A stretch of 64,000 nucleotides of DNA from Phycobacter azelaicus. GTDB lineage: Bacteria > Pseudomonadota > Alphaproteobacteria > Rhodobacterales > Rhodobacteraceae. Location of the stretch: NCBI RefSeq assembly GCF_014884385.1, contig NZ_WKFH01000003.1, positions 1,348,001-1,412,000 of the forward strand, given 5' to 3'. Shown one piece after another: positions 1-8,753 of the stretch. The notes under the pieces were generated by a model, which was not told the DNA's origin, ran no database searches, and worked only from the letters and a program-made list of their open reading frames with translations. The stretch's first letter is position 1; the number at the start of each line of letters is the position of its first letter. A program made the position numbers and the translations under genes.

Positions 1-800
1 GCGATGTGATCTATGACGTAAAGGATCTGCGGCTCAGCTTTCCCGATATGTCGCGCAAGCCAATTCTTGGTCCCGCGCCCCGCATCGAGATCCTCAAAGG
101 TCTGACCTTCCAGATCCCCAAGGGCGAGGTGCTGGGTATTGTCGGCGGGTCTGGCTCTGGCAAATCCACCCTCGGGCGGGCGCTGATCCGGCTGATTGAA
201 CCGGACAGCGGCCAGATCGATTTCGAGGGAACAGACATCACCCATATGGGCGAGGACGAACTGCGACCCCTGCGGCGTCGGTTCCAGATGATCTTTCAGG
301 ATCCCCTGTCCTCGCTCAACCCGCGCCGCCGGGTGGCGGGGATCATCGCCGGGCCTTTGCGCCTGCAGGGGCTAGAGGGGATCGATACCCGCGTCAATGA
401 GGCGCTGGATATGGTGGGCCTGCCCCGCAGCTTTGCCAGCCGCTATCCGCATGAATTGTCCGGCGGACAGCGTCAGCGCGTCGGGATCGCCCGCGCCATC
501 GCCCTAAGCCCCGATTTCATTCTGGCGGATGAGATCGTCTCGGGGCTGGATGTATCGAGCCAGGCGCAGGTGCTGAATCTGCTCGAAGAGCTGGTACGCG
601 AGTTGGGCCTTACGCTGGCCTTCATCAGCCACGACCTGTCGGTGATCCGCCGCCTGTGCAGCCGCATTCTGGTGCTCTATCAAGGCGAAATCGTCGAGAA
701 CGCCGCCACGGCGGATCTCTTTGCGGCGCCTGCAGCGCCCTACACGCAAGAGCTGTTGTCGGCGATCCCCTTACCTGATCCTGATCAGGTCTGGGCCTAA
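1..800 (+). CDS. Oligopeptide/dipeptide-type ABC transporter ATP-binding protein (5' partial)
   Basis: Cytoplasmic ATPase that would power a peptide- or opine-type ABC importer. Counting from the GTG at 6, the Walker A (GGSGSGKST) is near residue 47, the Q-loop (FQDPLSSLNP) near 97, the LSGGQ signature at 151 and the Walker B (FILADE) near 171, followed by a SHD H-loop. The LLSAIPLPDPD tail is typical of the OppF/DppF family. The frame is open to the window edge (Asp codon at 3-5) and the N-terminus is shorter than a normal DppF. I therefore read it as the 3' part of a gene, possibly the second half of a fused double ATPase, rather than a gene starting at 6. It ends convergently, 12 bases from the next gene. 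Confidence 0.85.
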   Translation, partial: DVIYDVKDLRLSFPDMSRKPILGPAPRIEILKGLTFQIPKGEVLGIVGGSGSGKSTLGRALIRLIEPDSGQIDFEGTDITHMGEDELRPLRRRFQMIFQDPLSSLNPRRRVAGIIAGPLRLQGLEGIDTRVNEALDMVGLPRSFASRYPHELSGGQRQRVGIARAIALSPDFILADEIVSGLDVSSQAQVLNLLEELVRELGLTLAFISHDLSVIRRLCSRILVLYQGEIVENAATADLFAAPAAPYTQELLSAIPLPDPDQVWA

Positions 801-812
801 GGCGGGGCTATT

Positions 813-1943
813 TCAGCAGACATCGAAGGGGCGCCACGTCTGGCTGATACGCGCGCCGTCAAAGACCTGCAACTCGGGGAATTGCTGGAGCACGGCCTCA
901 GATTGTGTTGGGCGAAACACCAACTGGCTTGGCTCTACTGCGTGCCGTGGCAAGCAGAACCCATGTTGGTTTGAGGAGGGCGCAAAGAACGGGCTGGCGC
1001 TCAGGCCGACTGGGAAAACCGGATCTGCCATCCATTTGCCGCCATAGCAGAAAGCGATGCGATCCCGGATGACACCGGTCTTTTGCAGGATGCGGGTCAG
1101 ACGCGGATGGCCGGGCAATTGATGGTCATAAATCTTCAGAACCGGCGTCACGATAAAGGCTGCCGGTTCGATCTGTGCGTTGATGGGTTGATCAAAGTCG
1201 GATGGCTTGATCATCAAGGATCCGATAGTGAAATCATTCGCAGGCCCCGACATCGGCAATCCAAGAAGGGTCGAACTGCCGGCGGTGTTGATGATCTCGC
1301 GCTGATCTGGCGTCAAGCAGTCAGCAAAATCAGCCAGCCGTCTCATCGCCTCGGCCTGGGCGTTTTTCCCGCCGCCAAGGATTTTGGGCAGGGCGTGGAT
1401 ATGGGCCTCATATCCCATAAGACCACAGACCTTTAGCTGACCCGTCTGGCCAAGAATGACACGCAGATCCGCTGGTTCGGCAAAACCCCCGCGACCAAGG
1501 CCGATATTGACCTCAAAAGCGATGCGAAGTGTGGTTTCGGTTTGCTCTGCCAGTGCTCGGTACTCGGCAAGACGGGCTGCGCTGTCGATGAGCCATGTGA
1601 CCTGATTGGCGAGCGGAGTCTGATCGATGAATGTTGCCGCCGCCGCAACGGGCATGGGCTTGCCCAAAAGGATTTCTGCCCTGGGAAAATGTTCCAGAAG
1701 TTGCGCCGTCAGCGGGAGGTGAAAGGACATCACCCGCTGTGTTCCAAATACCTCAAAGCCTTGTTTAAGCAGGGCAGGCACCGGGATGGATTTATCGGCA
1801 AGACGCAAACGATCCGTGTTGGGTAGGGCCTTGCGTATTGTCTTCAGGTTCTTTGTCAGACGCTCGGCATCAATGACCAGCGCCGGGCGATGCAAGCCAG
1901 CCAGTTTGACCGCATGGATCAACCGTTCGTAGTAGTGGGTCAT
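813..1943 (-). CDS. Alanine racemase N-domain / D-threonine aldolase-like PLP protein
   Basis: 376-residue fold-type III PLP enzyme related to low-specificity D-threonine aldolase and D-serine dehydratase. The N-terminal barrel begins RPALVIDAERLTKNL, and the likely Schiff-base lysine lies in RLADKSIPVPAL near residue 50. The C-terminal part carries GGKWMAD, like the metal-dependent C-domain of DSD1/DTA proteins. The ATG at 1943 overlaps the stop of the upstream oxidase gene by ATGA, so the two are translationally coupled. A longer in-frame extension upstream is not needed. The substrate cannot be told; the pairing with a sugar-lactone oxidase suggests a joint catabolic step. Family assignment is firm, the specific reaction is not. 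Confidence 0.8.
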   Translation of the reverse strand: MTHYYERLIHAVKLAGLHRPALVIDAERLTKNLKTIRKALPNTDRLRLADKSIPVPALLKQGFEVFGTQRVMSFHLPLTAQLLEHFPRAEILLGKPMPVAAAATFIDQTPLANQVTWLIDSAARLAEYRALAEQTETTLRIAFEVNIGLGRGGFAEPADLRVILGQTGQLKVCGLMGYEAHIHALPKILGGGKNAQAEAMRRLADFADCLTPDQREIINTAGSSTLLGLPMSGPANDFTIGSLMIKPSDFDQPINAQIEPAAFIVTPVLKIYDHQLPGHPRLTRILQKTGVIRDRIAFCYGGKWMADPVFPVGLSASPFFAPSSNQHGFCLPRHAVEPSQLVFRPTQSEAVLQQFPELQVFDGARISQTWRPFDVC

Positions 1944-3211
1944 AGGCCTAGAAGTCTTGCGATATAGGGCGTGACCAGGCGGTTCTGTGGGTCCAGCTCC
2001 CGCCGCGCTTCGATGGCCAGATCCCACTCGGGGTACAGCGCCCGAAGGTCTGCCGCCTCAAGGCCGTGCATTTTGCCCCAATGGGGGCGTCCCTGATACT
2101 CTGCAAAGATATCCTCGATGGCTTTGAGGATGCCTTCAAATGGTTTGCCCGCTTCGTGATGGACTGCAATGGACAGACTGTCGCGCTTATAAAACGGGCT
2201 GAGACAAAGATCATCACCTGCCACGGTACGCACTTCCATCGGGAAATAGACTTCGGGAAATGTGCTTTCGATCAGTGCCACCACCTCACGTAGTGCGCGG
2301 GGACCGTGTTCGAGGGGCAGGTGGTATTCGGATTCGTTGAACCGGATGCCGTCACGATCAGTTGGATAGGCCTTGTGCCATTCCTCTACAAAGTGCTCTT
2401 GCGTGTGGGACTTCAAGGCCTGACCCAGAACAAGGCGTCGGAGCCGCGGGCTCCAGCGCAAGAAGCGGGCGGCCATGCGCAACTGGGCAAGACCTTCCTG
2501 ATCCTTGTCTTCGGGACGCGCGATCAGTGCGTCGCTGCTGGTATCGCTTTCGATCACCAAGGCCTGCCCCGATCCGGTGATGTAGAAAAACTCCACGTTG
2601 CGACAGGCCGACATTTTCGAAGAAAACTCCTCCAGAAGATCGTTGAGCGGGATGGCATAACGCCTGCGATCAAGGCGATAGGGTTGCGCCATGTGCATCA
2701 CCGCCTCGGTCACGACACCACCGGTGCCAATGCCCACCGCCATCGCGCGGAAAAGATCGCCTTCTTTATCGCGCGACAGAACGCGCTTTTCACCGGTGCC
2801 GTCGATCACAGTGAACTCCGACAGCATGGAAGAATAGCAACCGAATTCCAATCCGGATCCATGGGTGGCAGTGGCCAGTGCGCCGCCAAGGGCCTGGTCG
2901 TTGATATCGCCCATGTTGGAAAAGGCATATCCCATCGCGTGCAGTTTTCTGGAAATGTCCCCCAGCTGCCCGCCTGCGCCAATCCGCGCCCTGAGTTGCC
3001 CCGCTTCGGTCACATCATCAAAACCGCCGAGGGAGACCTGTGTCCCTCCGTCCACAGCGGCTATGGGCGTGAATGAATGACCCGCACCGACCATACGAAC
3101 CGGCCCCTCTGCTCCTTTGAGAACCGCAGAAAGCTGCTCTTCGGATGTGGCGACCACGCGCTGAGAGGGGCGTGCGACTGCGCTTCCTGACCAGTTGGAC
3201 CATTCTCGCAT
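1940..3211 (-). CDS. FAD-binding oxidase, D-arabinono-1,4-lactone oxidase family
   Basis: 423-residue VAO/ALO-type flavoprotein. The N-terminal FAD_binding_4 domain contains VGAGHSFTPIAA near residue 45, where the His is the usual covalent FAD attachment site in aldonolactone and alditol oxidases. The C-terminal ALO domain contains the diagnostic HWGK (RPHWGKMHGL) near residue 385. Relatives oxidise aldonolactones or alditols with O2 to give H2O2. The ATG at 3211 is preceded by AAAGGAG at good spacing; the ATG at 3226 contains that Shine-Dalgarno and is rejected. It is the first gene of a two-gene operon with the racemase-fold protein. Confidence 0.85.
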   Translation of the reverse strand: MREWSNWSGSAVARPSQRVVATSEEQLSAVLKGAEGPVRMVGAGHSFTPIAAVDGGTQVSLGGFDDVTEAGQLRARIGAGGQLGDISRKLHAMGYAFSNMGDINDQALGGALATATHGSGLEFGCYSSMLSEFTVIDGTGEKRVLSRDKEGDLFRAMAVGIGTGGVVTEAVMHMAQPYRLDRRRYAIPLNDLLEEFSSKMSACRNVEFFYITGSGQALVIESDTSSDALIARPEDKDQEGLAQLRMAARFLRWSPRLRRLVLGQALKSHTQEHFVEEWHKAYPTDRDGIRFNESEYHLPLEHGPRALREVVALIESTFPEVYFPMEVRTVAGDDLCLSPFYKRDSLSIAVHHEAGKPFEGILKAIEDIFAEYQGRPHWGKMHGLEAADLRALYPEWDLAIEARRELDPQNRLVTPYIARLLGL

Positions 3212-3564
3212 GTGTTCTCCTTTCATGGCGCCTGTGCAGTCTTGCCGAACAGCAGGTCGGTCTTCGGGGGTACACGCCGTCTCAATAGTCTGACCGGGCG
3301 AAGAAGGTCATAAGGCGCCCCATATTCCGGCTGGTGTCATCTCGCGTTTCGGTCAGCGTAGCAGGTTCTGAGCATCCGGATAGAGAAACCAACCGTTCCG
3401 TTTTGGGTGACGTTGCTGCCTTCTGCTGCTCCGTGAAAGGCGTGAACGGGCGATCCGGCACGATGGTCGGGTATGGCGATTTGATAAATGAGACCTTTTC
3501 ATTTGAGTTGCCTTGAGGGTTATCTGTCTGACACAACCGGAGACCAACGGATTTGAAGCGACCT
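3212..3564. other. Divergent intergenic region, 353 bp
   Basis: This stretch lies between the oxidase (-) and the XRE-cupin regulator (+) and should hold both promoters. I see no convincing gene in it; the open frames crossing it lack a ribosome binding site or run into neighbours. The only clear structure is an inverted repeat, AAATGA at 3486-3491 with TCATTT at 3499-3504, about 60 bp before the regulator start. It could be an operator. No sigma-70 hexamer pair stands out. Confidence 0.5.
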
Positions 3565-4191
3565 ATGAAATCGGCTCTTGGGCAGAACCCGCATGCCATC
3601 AAAGACAGCAGAGACAAGAACCTTGAGGTCGCCATCGGGCGGCAGGTGCGGGAGCTGCGCAAAAAGCAGCGGATGACCGGCGCGGATCTTGCGGCGCAAA
3701 CCGGGCTGTCCACGGGCATGCTGTCAAAGATTGAAAACGGTGTGACATCGCCCTCGCTCAGCACCATTTCCGCCCTCGCGCATGCGCTGAAAGTGCCCCT
3801 GGTTCAGCTGTTCTCAGGCTATGAAGAAGAGCGCGGCTGCATGCATGTAAAGGCTGGGCAGGGTGTCGAAATCCAGCGCGAAGGCACCAGAGCAGGCCAT
3901 CAGTACAACCTTCTCGGCCACATAGGGTCGAACAGCTCCGGGGTTGTTGTCGAACCCTATCTGATCACCCTCGATAGCACATCCGACCGCTTTCCGCTGT
4001 TTCAACATGAGGGGATCGAGCTGCTTTATGTGCTCGAAGGGCGGGTGGAATACAGGCACGGTGATCGACTTTACGATCTCAAACCGGGCGATTCACTGCT
4101 GTTTGATGCTGACTCCCCCCATGGACCCGAGGACATCCGCGAGTTTCCCACGCGCTACCTTTCGGTCATCACATACCCACAGGCCCGCTAA
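3565..4191 (+). CDS. XRE-family HTH regulator with C-terminal cupin domain
   Basis: 208-residue transcription factor. An N-terminal XRE helix-turn-helix (about residues 20-75, GADLAAQTGLSTGMLSKIENG) is followed by a small cupin_2 barrel (about 130-205, GIELLYVLEGRVEYRHGDRLYDLKPGDSLLFDADSPHG) that probably senses a small metabolite. This is the PuuR/SutR architecture, common next to amine and amino-acid catabolic genes. The ATG at 3565 was preferred over the upstream TTG at 3553; the ribosome site is weak. It sits directly upstream of the mgs-like operon in the same direction and is the obvious candidate regulator. A palindrome at 4303-4315 resembles operators of this family. Confidence 0.85.
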   Translation: MKSALGQNPHAIKDSRDKNLEVAIGRQVRELRKKQRMTGADLAAQTGLSTGMLSKIENGVTSPSLSTISALAHALKVPLVQLFSGYEEERGCMHVKAGQGVEIQREGTRAGHQYNLLGHIGSNSSGVVVEPYLITLDSTSDRFPLFQHEGIELLYVLEGRVEYRHGDRLYDLKPGDSLLFDADSPHGPEDIREFPTRYLSVITYPQAR

Positions 4192-4302
4192 GTCATCAGT
4201 CCGCACAATTATTGATCAAATAGAGTGATTGCGTCCGAAACTTAGGCATCGGCGCATCGGGTGGGGGCCCGCTGGACCCACAGCATACTGACAGCACAAA
4301 TA

Positions 4303-4315
4303 TTCCTCTGAGGAA
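4303..4315. promoter_or_regulatory. Palindromic operator candidate upstream of the mgs-like operon
   Basis: A perfect inverted repeat, TTCCTC-T-GAGGAA, lies 70 bp before the mgsA-like start, in an AT-rich stretch. TTCC...GGAA palindromes of this kind are typical binding sites of XRE-cupin regulators, and such a regulator is encoded just upstream. The binding is inferred. The gene itself is preceded by a strong AGGAGG at 4376-4381. Confidence 0.5.
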
Positions 4316-4384
4316 ATAAAATTTCCCGATAGCAATGGTGGCATAGGCGGACCCCGCCTAGCAGATCCGTTTCAGGAGGACCCT

Positions 4385-5275
4385 ATGTGCGGCATCGTTG
4401 GCCTGTTTCTGAAGAACGATGAGATGCGCCCAAGGCTGGGCGATATGCTCACCGATATGCTGATCACCATGACAGACCGCGGCCCCGATAGCGCCGGGAT
4501 CGCGATTTATGGTGACGAAGACGAAGGTTGCCTCAAGATCACGATACAATCGGACACCCCGGACGAGGCCTTTTCAGGTCTCAAAGAAAATCTGACCACG
4601 GCTGCAGGACTACCTGTGGGCGTCAAGGTGCTCGACACCCACGCTGTCCTGACGCTGCCCAGCGATTCAGAGGCAGAGGTGATGTCTGCCTTGGCCGATA
4701 AAGGTCTGCGCATCATGGGGATTGGCTCTTCGATGGAGATCTTCAAGGAGGTCGGCCTGCCGCGCGACGTCGCCGCGCGGTTTGACCTGCGCAACATGGG
4801 AGGCAGCCATGGCATCGGTCACACGCGCATGGCGACGGAATCCGCCGTCACCACCATGGGCGCGCACCCGTTTTCCACCGCGCCCGATCAATGCCTTGTG
4901 CACAACGGTTCGCTGTCCAACCACAACCAGATGCGCCGAAAGCTGGCGCGCAAGGGTGTTGTGACCCAGTCGGAGAACGACACCGAGGTCGGCGCGGCCT
5001 ATATCTCGTCCCGGATCGCTGAGGGCGCCACCCTGGGTGAGGCGCTTGAGGACACAATAAACGATCTCGACGGGTTCTTCACTTTTGTGACAGGCACCAA
5101 AAACGGCTTTGGCGTCGTCCGTGACCCGATTGCCTGCAAACCCGCCGTCATGGCCGAGACCGAAGACTATGTCGCCTTTGCCAGCGAATACCGCGCCTTT
5201 GCGGATCTTCCAAATATCGAGGCTGCCACGGTCTGGGAGCCTGAACCCGCAACCGTCTACTTCTGGGAGCGCTGA
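4385..5275 (+). CDS. mgsA: Class II glutamine amidotransferase, N-methylglutamate synthase subunit A-like (MgsA/GlxB)
   Basis: 296-residue Ntn-type glutaminase domain resembling the first domain of glutamate synthase. The N-terminus MCGIVGLF exposes Cys2 as the nucleophile after Met removal, and GHTRMAT and HNGSLSNH motifs match the class II fold. In the N-methylglutamate pathway MgsA works with MgsB and MgsC to move the glutamine- or gamma-glutamylmethylamide-derived amine onto 2-oxoglutarate; the rhizobial homologue is GlxB. The gene leads a three-gene row (gaps of 3 and 10 bp) before a type III glutamine synthetase. Whether the substrate is glutamine or gamma-glutamylmethylamide cannot be read from sequence. 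Confidence 0.85.
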   Translation: MCGIVGLFLKNDEMRPRLGDMLTDMLITMTDRGPDSAGIAIYGDEDEGCLKITIQSDTPDEAFSGLKENLTTAAGLPVGVKVLDTHAVLTLPSDSEAEVMSALADKGLRIMGIGSSMEIFKEVGLPRDVAARFDLRNMGGSHGIGHTRMATESAVTTMGAHPFSTAPDQCLVHNGSLSNHNQMRRKLARKGVVTQSENDTEVGAAYISSRIAEGATLGEALEDTINDLDGFFTFVTGTKNGFGVVRDPIACKPAVMAETEDYVAFASEYRAFADLPNIEAATVWEPEPATVYFWER

Positions 5276-5278
5276 AAG

Positions 5279-5965
5279 ATGACAACAACGCTCGATATGA
5301 CCACAACAGATCTGCGAGAGGTCAACACGACCCTGCAGGCCGCCGCCAAATCGCAAGCCAATGAGGCCTATGTCGTCATTAATCCGCGCGGTAGCCATGC
5401 CATGGCCTGCGGCCTTGATGGCCCGCTGAACGTCACCATCAAAGGCTCTACCGGCTACTACTGCGCGGGCATGAACAAGGAGGCGTCGGTCACTGTTGAA
5501 GGGTCTGCCGGGCCGGGCGTGGCCGAGAACATGATGTCAGGTGTTGTCACCATCGAAGGGGACGCCAGCCAGTACGCAGGCGCCACGGGCCATGGCGGGC
5601 TTTTGAACATCAAGGGTAACGCCAGTTCACGCTGCGGGATCTCGATGAAGGGTATCGACATCGTCGTGCATGGCAATATCGGCCATATGTCTGCCTTCAT
5701 GGCGCAAAAGGGCAACCTGGTTGTGCTGGGGGACGCGGGCGATGCGCTTGGCGATAGCCTTTACGAGGCGCGGCTTTTTGTGCGGGGCAGCGTGAAATCC
5801 CTCGGCGCCGACTGCATCGAGAAACAGATGCGCCTTGAGCATATCGAACTGCTGAAAGAGCTGCTGGAAAAGGCGGGCGCGGATGCCAAGCCGGAGGAGT
5901 TCAAGCGCTATGGCTCGGCACGGCAGCTCTACCACTTCAACATCGACAACGTAGACGCCTACTGA
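5279..5965 (+). CDS. mgsB: GXGXG-motif protein, glutamate synthase domain 3-like (MgsB/GlxC)
   Basis: 228 residues built around the right-handed beta-helix of the glutamate synthase C-terminal domain. Repeated Gly-rich turns are visible (VTIKGSTGYYCAGM, VTIEGDASQYAGATGHGG, IKGNASSRCGISMKG, VVLGDAGDALGDSLY). This domain is structural and helps form the ammonia or methylamine channel. It starts 3 bp after mgsA and belongs to the same operon. The length agrees with GlxC/MgsB. The split of GltB into three polypeptides (amidotransferase, FMN domain, GXGXG) is the hallmark of N-methylglutamate synthase-type complexes. Confidence 0.85.
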   Translation: MTTTLDMTTTDLREVNTTLQAAAKSQANEAYVVINPRGSHAMACGLDGPLNVTIKGSTGYYCAGMNKEASVTVEGSAGPGVAENMMSGVVTIEGDASQYAGATGHGGLLNIKGNASSRCGISMKGIDIVVHGNIGHMSAFMAQKGNLVVLGDAGDALGDSLYEARLFVRGSVKSLGADCIEKQMRLEHIELLKELLEKAGADAKPEEFKRYGSARQLYHFNIDNVDAY

Positions 5966-5975
5966 GGAGCGCGAC

Positions 5976-7298
5976 ATGGACGAGACACCACAGACCGAAC
6001 CGCGCCAAAGTTGGACTTTTTCCAACGAGATCAACGCTGAGATCCGTCGGGCGGCCGCGACAGGTATCTAAGATTCGCGGCGGCGGCGCCAAACGTAGGG
6101 TGCCGCATTTCGATGACCTTCTGTTCCTGGGCGCGTCGGTTAGCCGCTATCCGCTCGAAGGGTATCGCGAGAAGTGCGAAACTGCGGTGACGCTTGGAAC
6201 CCGCTTTGCCAAGAAGCCGATTGAATTGAAAATCCCAGTTACCATCGCGGGCATGTCCTTTGGCGCACTCTCCGGCAACGCCAAAGAGGCGCTGGGACGG
6301 GGCGCCACCATGGCGGGCACCTCGACCACCACCGGGGATGGCGGTATGACCGAAGAAGAGCGCGGCCATTCCGAAAAGCTGGTCTATCAATATCTGCCCA
6401 GCCGTTACGGCATGAACCCCGACGATCTGCGCCGTGCTGACGCGATTGAAGTCGTTGTGGGACAGGGCGCCAAGCCTGGCGGCGGCGGCATGCTTTTGGG
6501 CCAGAAAATCACTGAACGCGTTGCCGGAATGCGCGACTTGCCGGAAGGGATTGACCAGCGTTCGGCCTGTCGCCACCCGGATTGGACCGGGCCGGATGAT
6601 CTTGAGATCAAGATCCTAGAGCTGCGGGAGATCACCAATTGGGAAAAGCCGATCTACGTCAAGATCGGCGGCGCCCGCCCCTATTATGACACGGCCCTTG
6701 CGGTCAAGGCGGGCGCGGATGTTGTTGTACTCGATGGGATGCAGGGCGGCACGGCCGCCACGCAGGATGTCTTCATCGAACATGTGGGCCAGCCGACGCT
6801 GGCCTGTATCCGCCCGGCTGTGCAGGCGCTGCAGGATCTTGGGCTTCACCGTGAGGTGCAGTTGGTCGTCTCTGGCGGGATCCGCACTGGCGCGGATGTG
6901 GCCAAGGCGCTGGCGCTTGGCGCCGATGCAGTGGCGATTGGCACGGCAGCGCTGGTGGCGATCGGTGACAATGATCCGAAGTGGGAAGCAGAATATCAGA
7001 AGCTTGGCACCACAACGGGCGCTTATGACGACTGGCATGAAGGGCGCGACCCTGCCGGGATCACCACGCAGGACCCAGAACTGATGGCGCGTCTTGACCC
7101 CGAGGCCGCCGGTCGGCGTCTGCGCAACTATCTGAATGTGCTGACGCTTGAATGTCAGACGCTGGCGCGGGCCTGTGGTCATAACCACATTCACAATCTC
7201 GAACCAGAAGACCTATGCGCCCTCACCATGGAGGCCGCCGCCATGGCCAGGTGCCCCTCGCGGGGACCAACTGGTACCCGGGTAAGCCCGGCTTTTAA
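5976..7298 (+). pseudogene. mgsC: FMN-binding glutamate synthase-like subunit (MgsC/GlxD), two frameshifts
   Basis: FMN-domain subunit that would reduce the imino intermediate to N-methylglutamate or glutamate. Translation from the ATG at 5976 (SD GAGGAG) gives MDETPQTEPRQSW...RRAAATGI and then TAA at 6069-6071. The downstream frame resumes as IRGGGAKRRVPHFDDLLFLG, which fits loss of 2 bases near 6070. A second shift near 7252 (AGGTG where AGGGTG would give MARVPLAGTNWYPGKPGF and a stop at 7296-7298) replaces the C-terminus and lets the present frame run to 7368, into glnT. The core 6100-7251 is open and well conserved (GMSFGALSGNAKEAL, DGMQGGTAATQ, SGGIRTGADVAKALALGADAV). This is either a real pseudogene or sequence error; a shortened protein from GTG 6100 is possible. 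Confidence 0.8.
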
Positions 7299-7309
7299 GC
7301 CGGATCGAC

Positions 7310-7330
7310 AGAGGGGCCAGCGGCCCCTCT
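7310..7330 (+). promoter_or_regulatory. GC-rich hairpin between mgsC and glnT
   Basis: A perfect 9-bp stem (AGAGGGGCC / GGCCCCTCT) with a 3-base loop, 34 bp before the glnT start and 12 bp after the ancestral mgsC stop. No U-run follows, so it is more likely an mRNA processing or stability element, or a partial attenuator, than a strong terminator. Confidence 0.6.
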
Positions 7331-7364
7331 CTCAATATCTGGACAAGCAACAGGGAACAAAACG

Positions 7365-8681
7365 ATGAGCAAACTTGCCAAATTCGCCGCAGACAAGGGC
7401 GTCAAATATTTCATGATCTCCTATACCGATCTGTTCGGTGGCCAGCGCGCCAAACTGGTGCCCGCCGCAGCCATTGCGGATATGGAGGAAGAAGGCGCAG
7501 GCTTTGCCGGTTTTGCGACCTGGTTTGACATGTCACCCGCGCACCCGGATATGCTCGCCGTTCCGGACCCGGATGCGGTTATCCAGCTGCCCTGGAAGCC
7601 CGAGGTCGCCTGGGTACCCGCAGACTGTGTGATGGAGGGCACCCCGGTTGAACAGGCCCCGCGCAACGTATTGAAAAAGCTGATCAAAGAGGCGACAGAT
7701 GCCGGGCTGCGCGTCAAGACCGGCATCGAAGCCGAGTTCTTTCTGCTGTCACCTGAGGGCGACAAGATCTCGGACCCATATGATACCGCGGAAAAGCCCT
7801 GCTACGATCAGCAGGCGGTCATGCGGCGCTATGATGTGATCGCAGAGATCTGCGATTACATGCTCGAGCTTGGCTGGGGCCCCTATCAGAACGACCACGA
7901 AGACGCCAATGGCCAGTTCGAGATGAACTGGGAGTTTGACGATGCGCTGGTGACGGCGGACCGGCACTCCTTTTTTAAATTCATGGTGAAATCGGTCGCC
8001 GAAAAGCACGGGCTCAGGGCGACCTTCATGCCCAAACCTGTCGAAGGACTGACCGGCAACGGCTGCCACGCACATATCTCGGTCTGGGATCTGGACGGCA
8101 AGACCAACGCCTTTGCCGGAGATGCGGGCGGTCAGATCGGTGAGGTCGGCCTGTCAGAGCAGGGCGGTTACTTTCTTGGCGGAATCATGTCTCATGCCGA
8201 AGCGTTGGCGGCAATCACCAACCCAACGGTCAACAGCTACAAGCGGATCAATGCGCCCAGCACCATGTCCGGTGCTACCTGGGCGCCCAATACGGTAACT
8301 TGGACCGGCAACAACCGCACTCATATGGTCCGCGTTCCCGGTCCCGGCCGTTTCGAGCTGCGCCTGCCCGACGGGGCGGTGAACCCCTATCTGCTGCAGG
8401 CTGTTATCATCGCGGCTGGCCTGTCCGGCATCCGGGCCAAAGCCGATCCGGGCAAGCGCTATGACATTGACATGTATGCCGAGGGGCATCTCATCACCGA
8501 TGCGCCGAAGCTGCCGCTCAATATGCTCGACGCGATCCGCAACTTCGATGCGGATGAGGCACTGAAAAAAATGATGGGTACCGGCTTTTCCGCGTCCTAC
8601 GTCAAGATGAAGCAGCAGGAATGGAACAGCTTCGTCTCACACTTTTCGCGCTGGGAAAAAGACAACACGCTGGACATCTAA
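7365..8681 (+). CDS. glnT: Type III glutamine synthetase-like ligase (GlnT / gamma-glutamylmethylamide synthetase GmaS family)
   Basis: 438-residue cytoplasmic ATP-dependent ligase of the glutamine synthetase fold. Visible motifs are GIEAEFFL, the metal-site EDANGQFEMNWE, GNGCHAHISVWD (His of the glutamate/metal site), NSYKRINAP and RFELRLPDGAVNPYL. Members of this type III group make glutamine or, as GmaS, couple glutamate and methylamine to gamma-glutamylmethylamide. Being next to the mgsABC-like genes favours the GmaS role, but sequence alone does not separate GlnT from GmaS. The ATG has a modest SD (CAGGGAACAAAACG). The present out-of-frame mgsC tail overlaps the start by 4 bp; the ancestral mgsC would have stopped 66 bp before. 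Confidence 0.88.
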   Translation: MSKLAKFAADKGVKYFMISYTDLFGGQRAKLVPAAAIADMEEEGAGFAGFATWFDMSPAHPDMLAVPDPDAVIQLPWKPEVAWVPADCVMEGTPVEQAPRNVLKKLIKEATDAGLRVKTGIEAEFFLLSPEGDKISDPYDTAEKPCYDQQAVMRRYDVIAEICDYMLELGWGPYQNDHEDANGQFEMNWEFDDALVTADRHSFFKFMVKSVAEKHGLRATFMPKPVEGLTGNGCHAHISVWDLDGKTNAFAGDAGGQIGEVGLSEQGGYFLGGIMSHAEALAAITNPTVNSYKRINAPSTMSGATWAPNTVTWTGNNRTHMVRVPGPGRFELRLPDGAVNPYLLQAVIIAAGLSGIRAKADPGKRYDIDMYAEGHLITDAPKLPLNMLDAIRNFDADEALKKMMGTGFSASYVKMKQQEWNSFVSHFSRWEKDNTLDI

Positions 8682-8753
8682 CGGCTAGCAGGTTTCGTCC
8701 AGACCACTCTGCAACATGACTGTCCCGAGAACGCCGGATGCGGTGCAGGGCAT

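Noticed and set aside
5976..7298. Programmed frameshifting as explanation for the mgsC breaks
   Set aside because: There is no slippery heptamer at 6069 or 7252, and two separate programmed shifts in one metabolic gene would be unprecedented. Mutation or sequence error is simpler.
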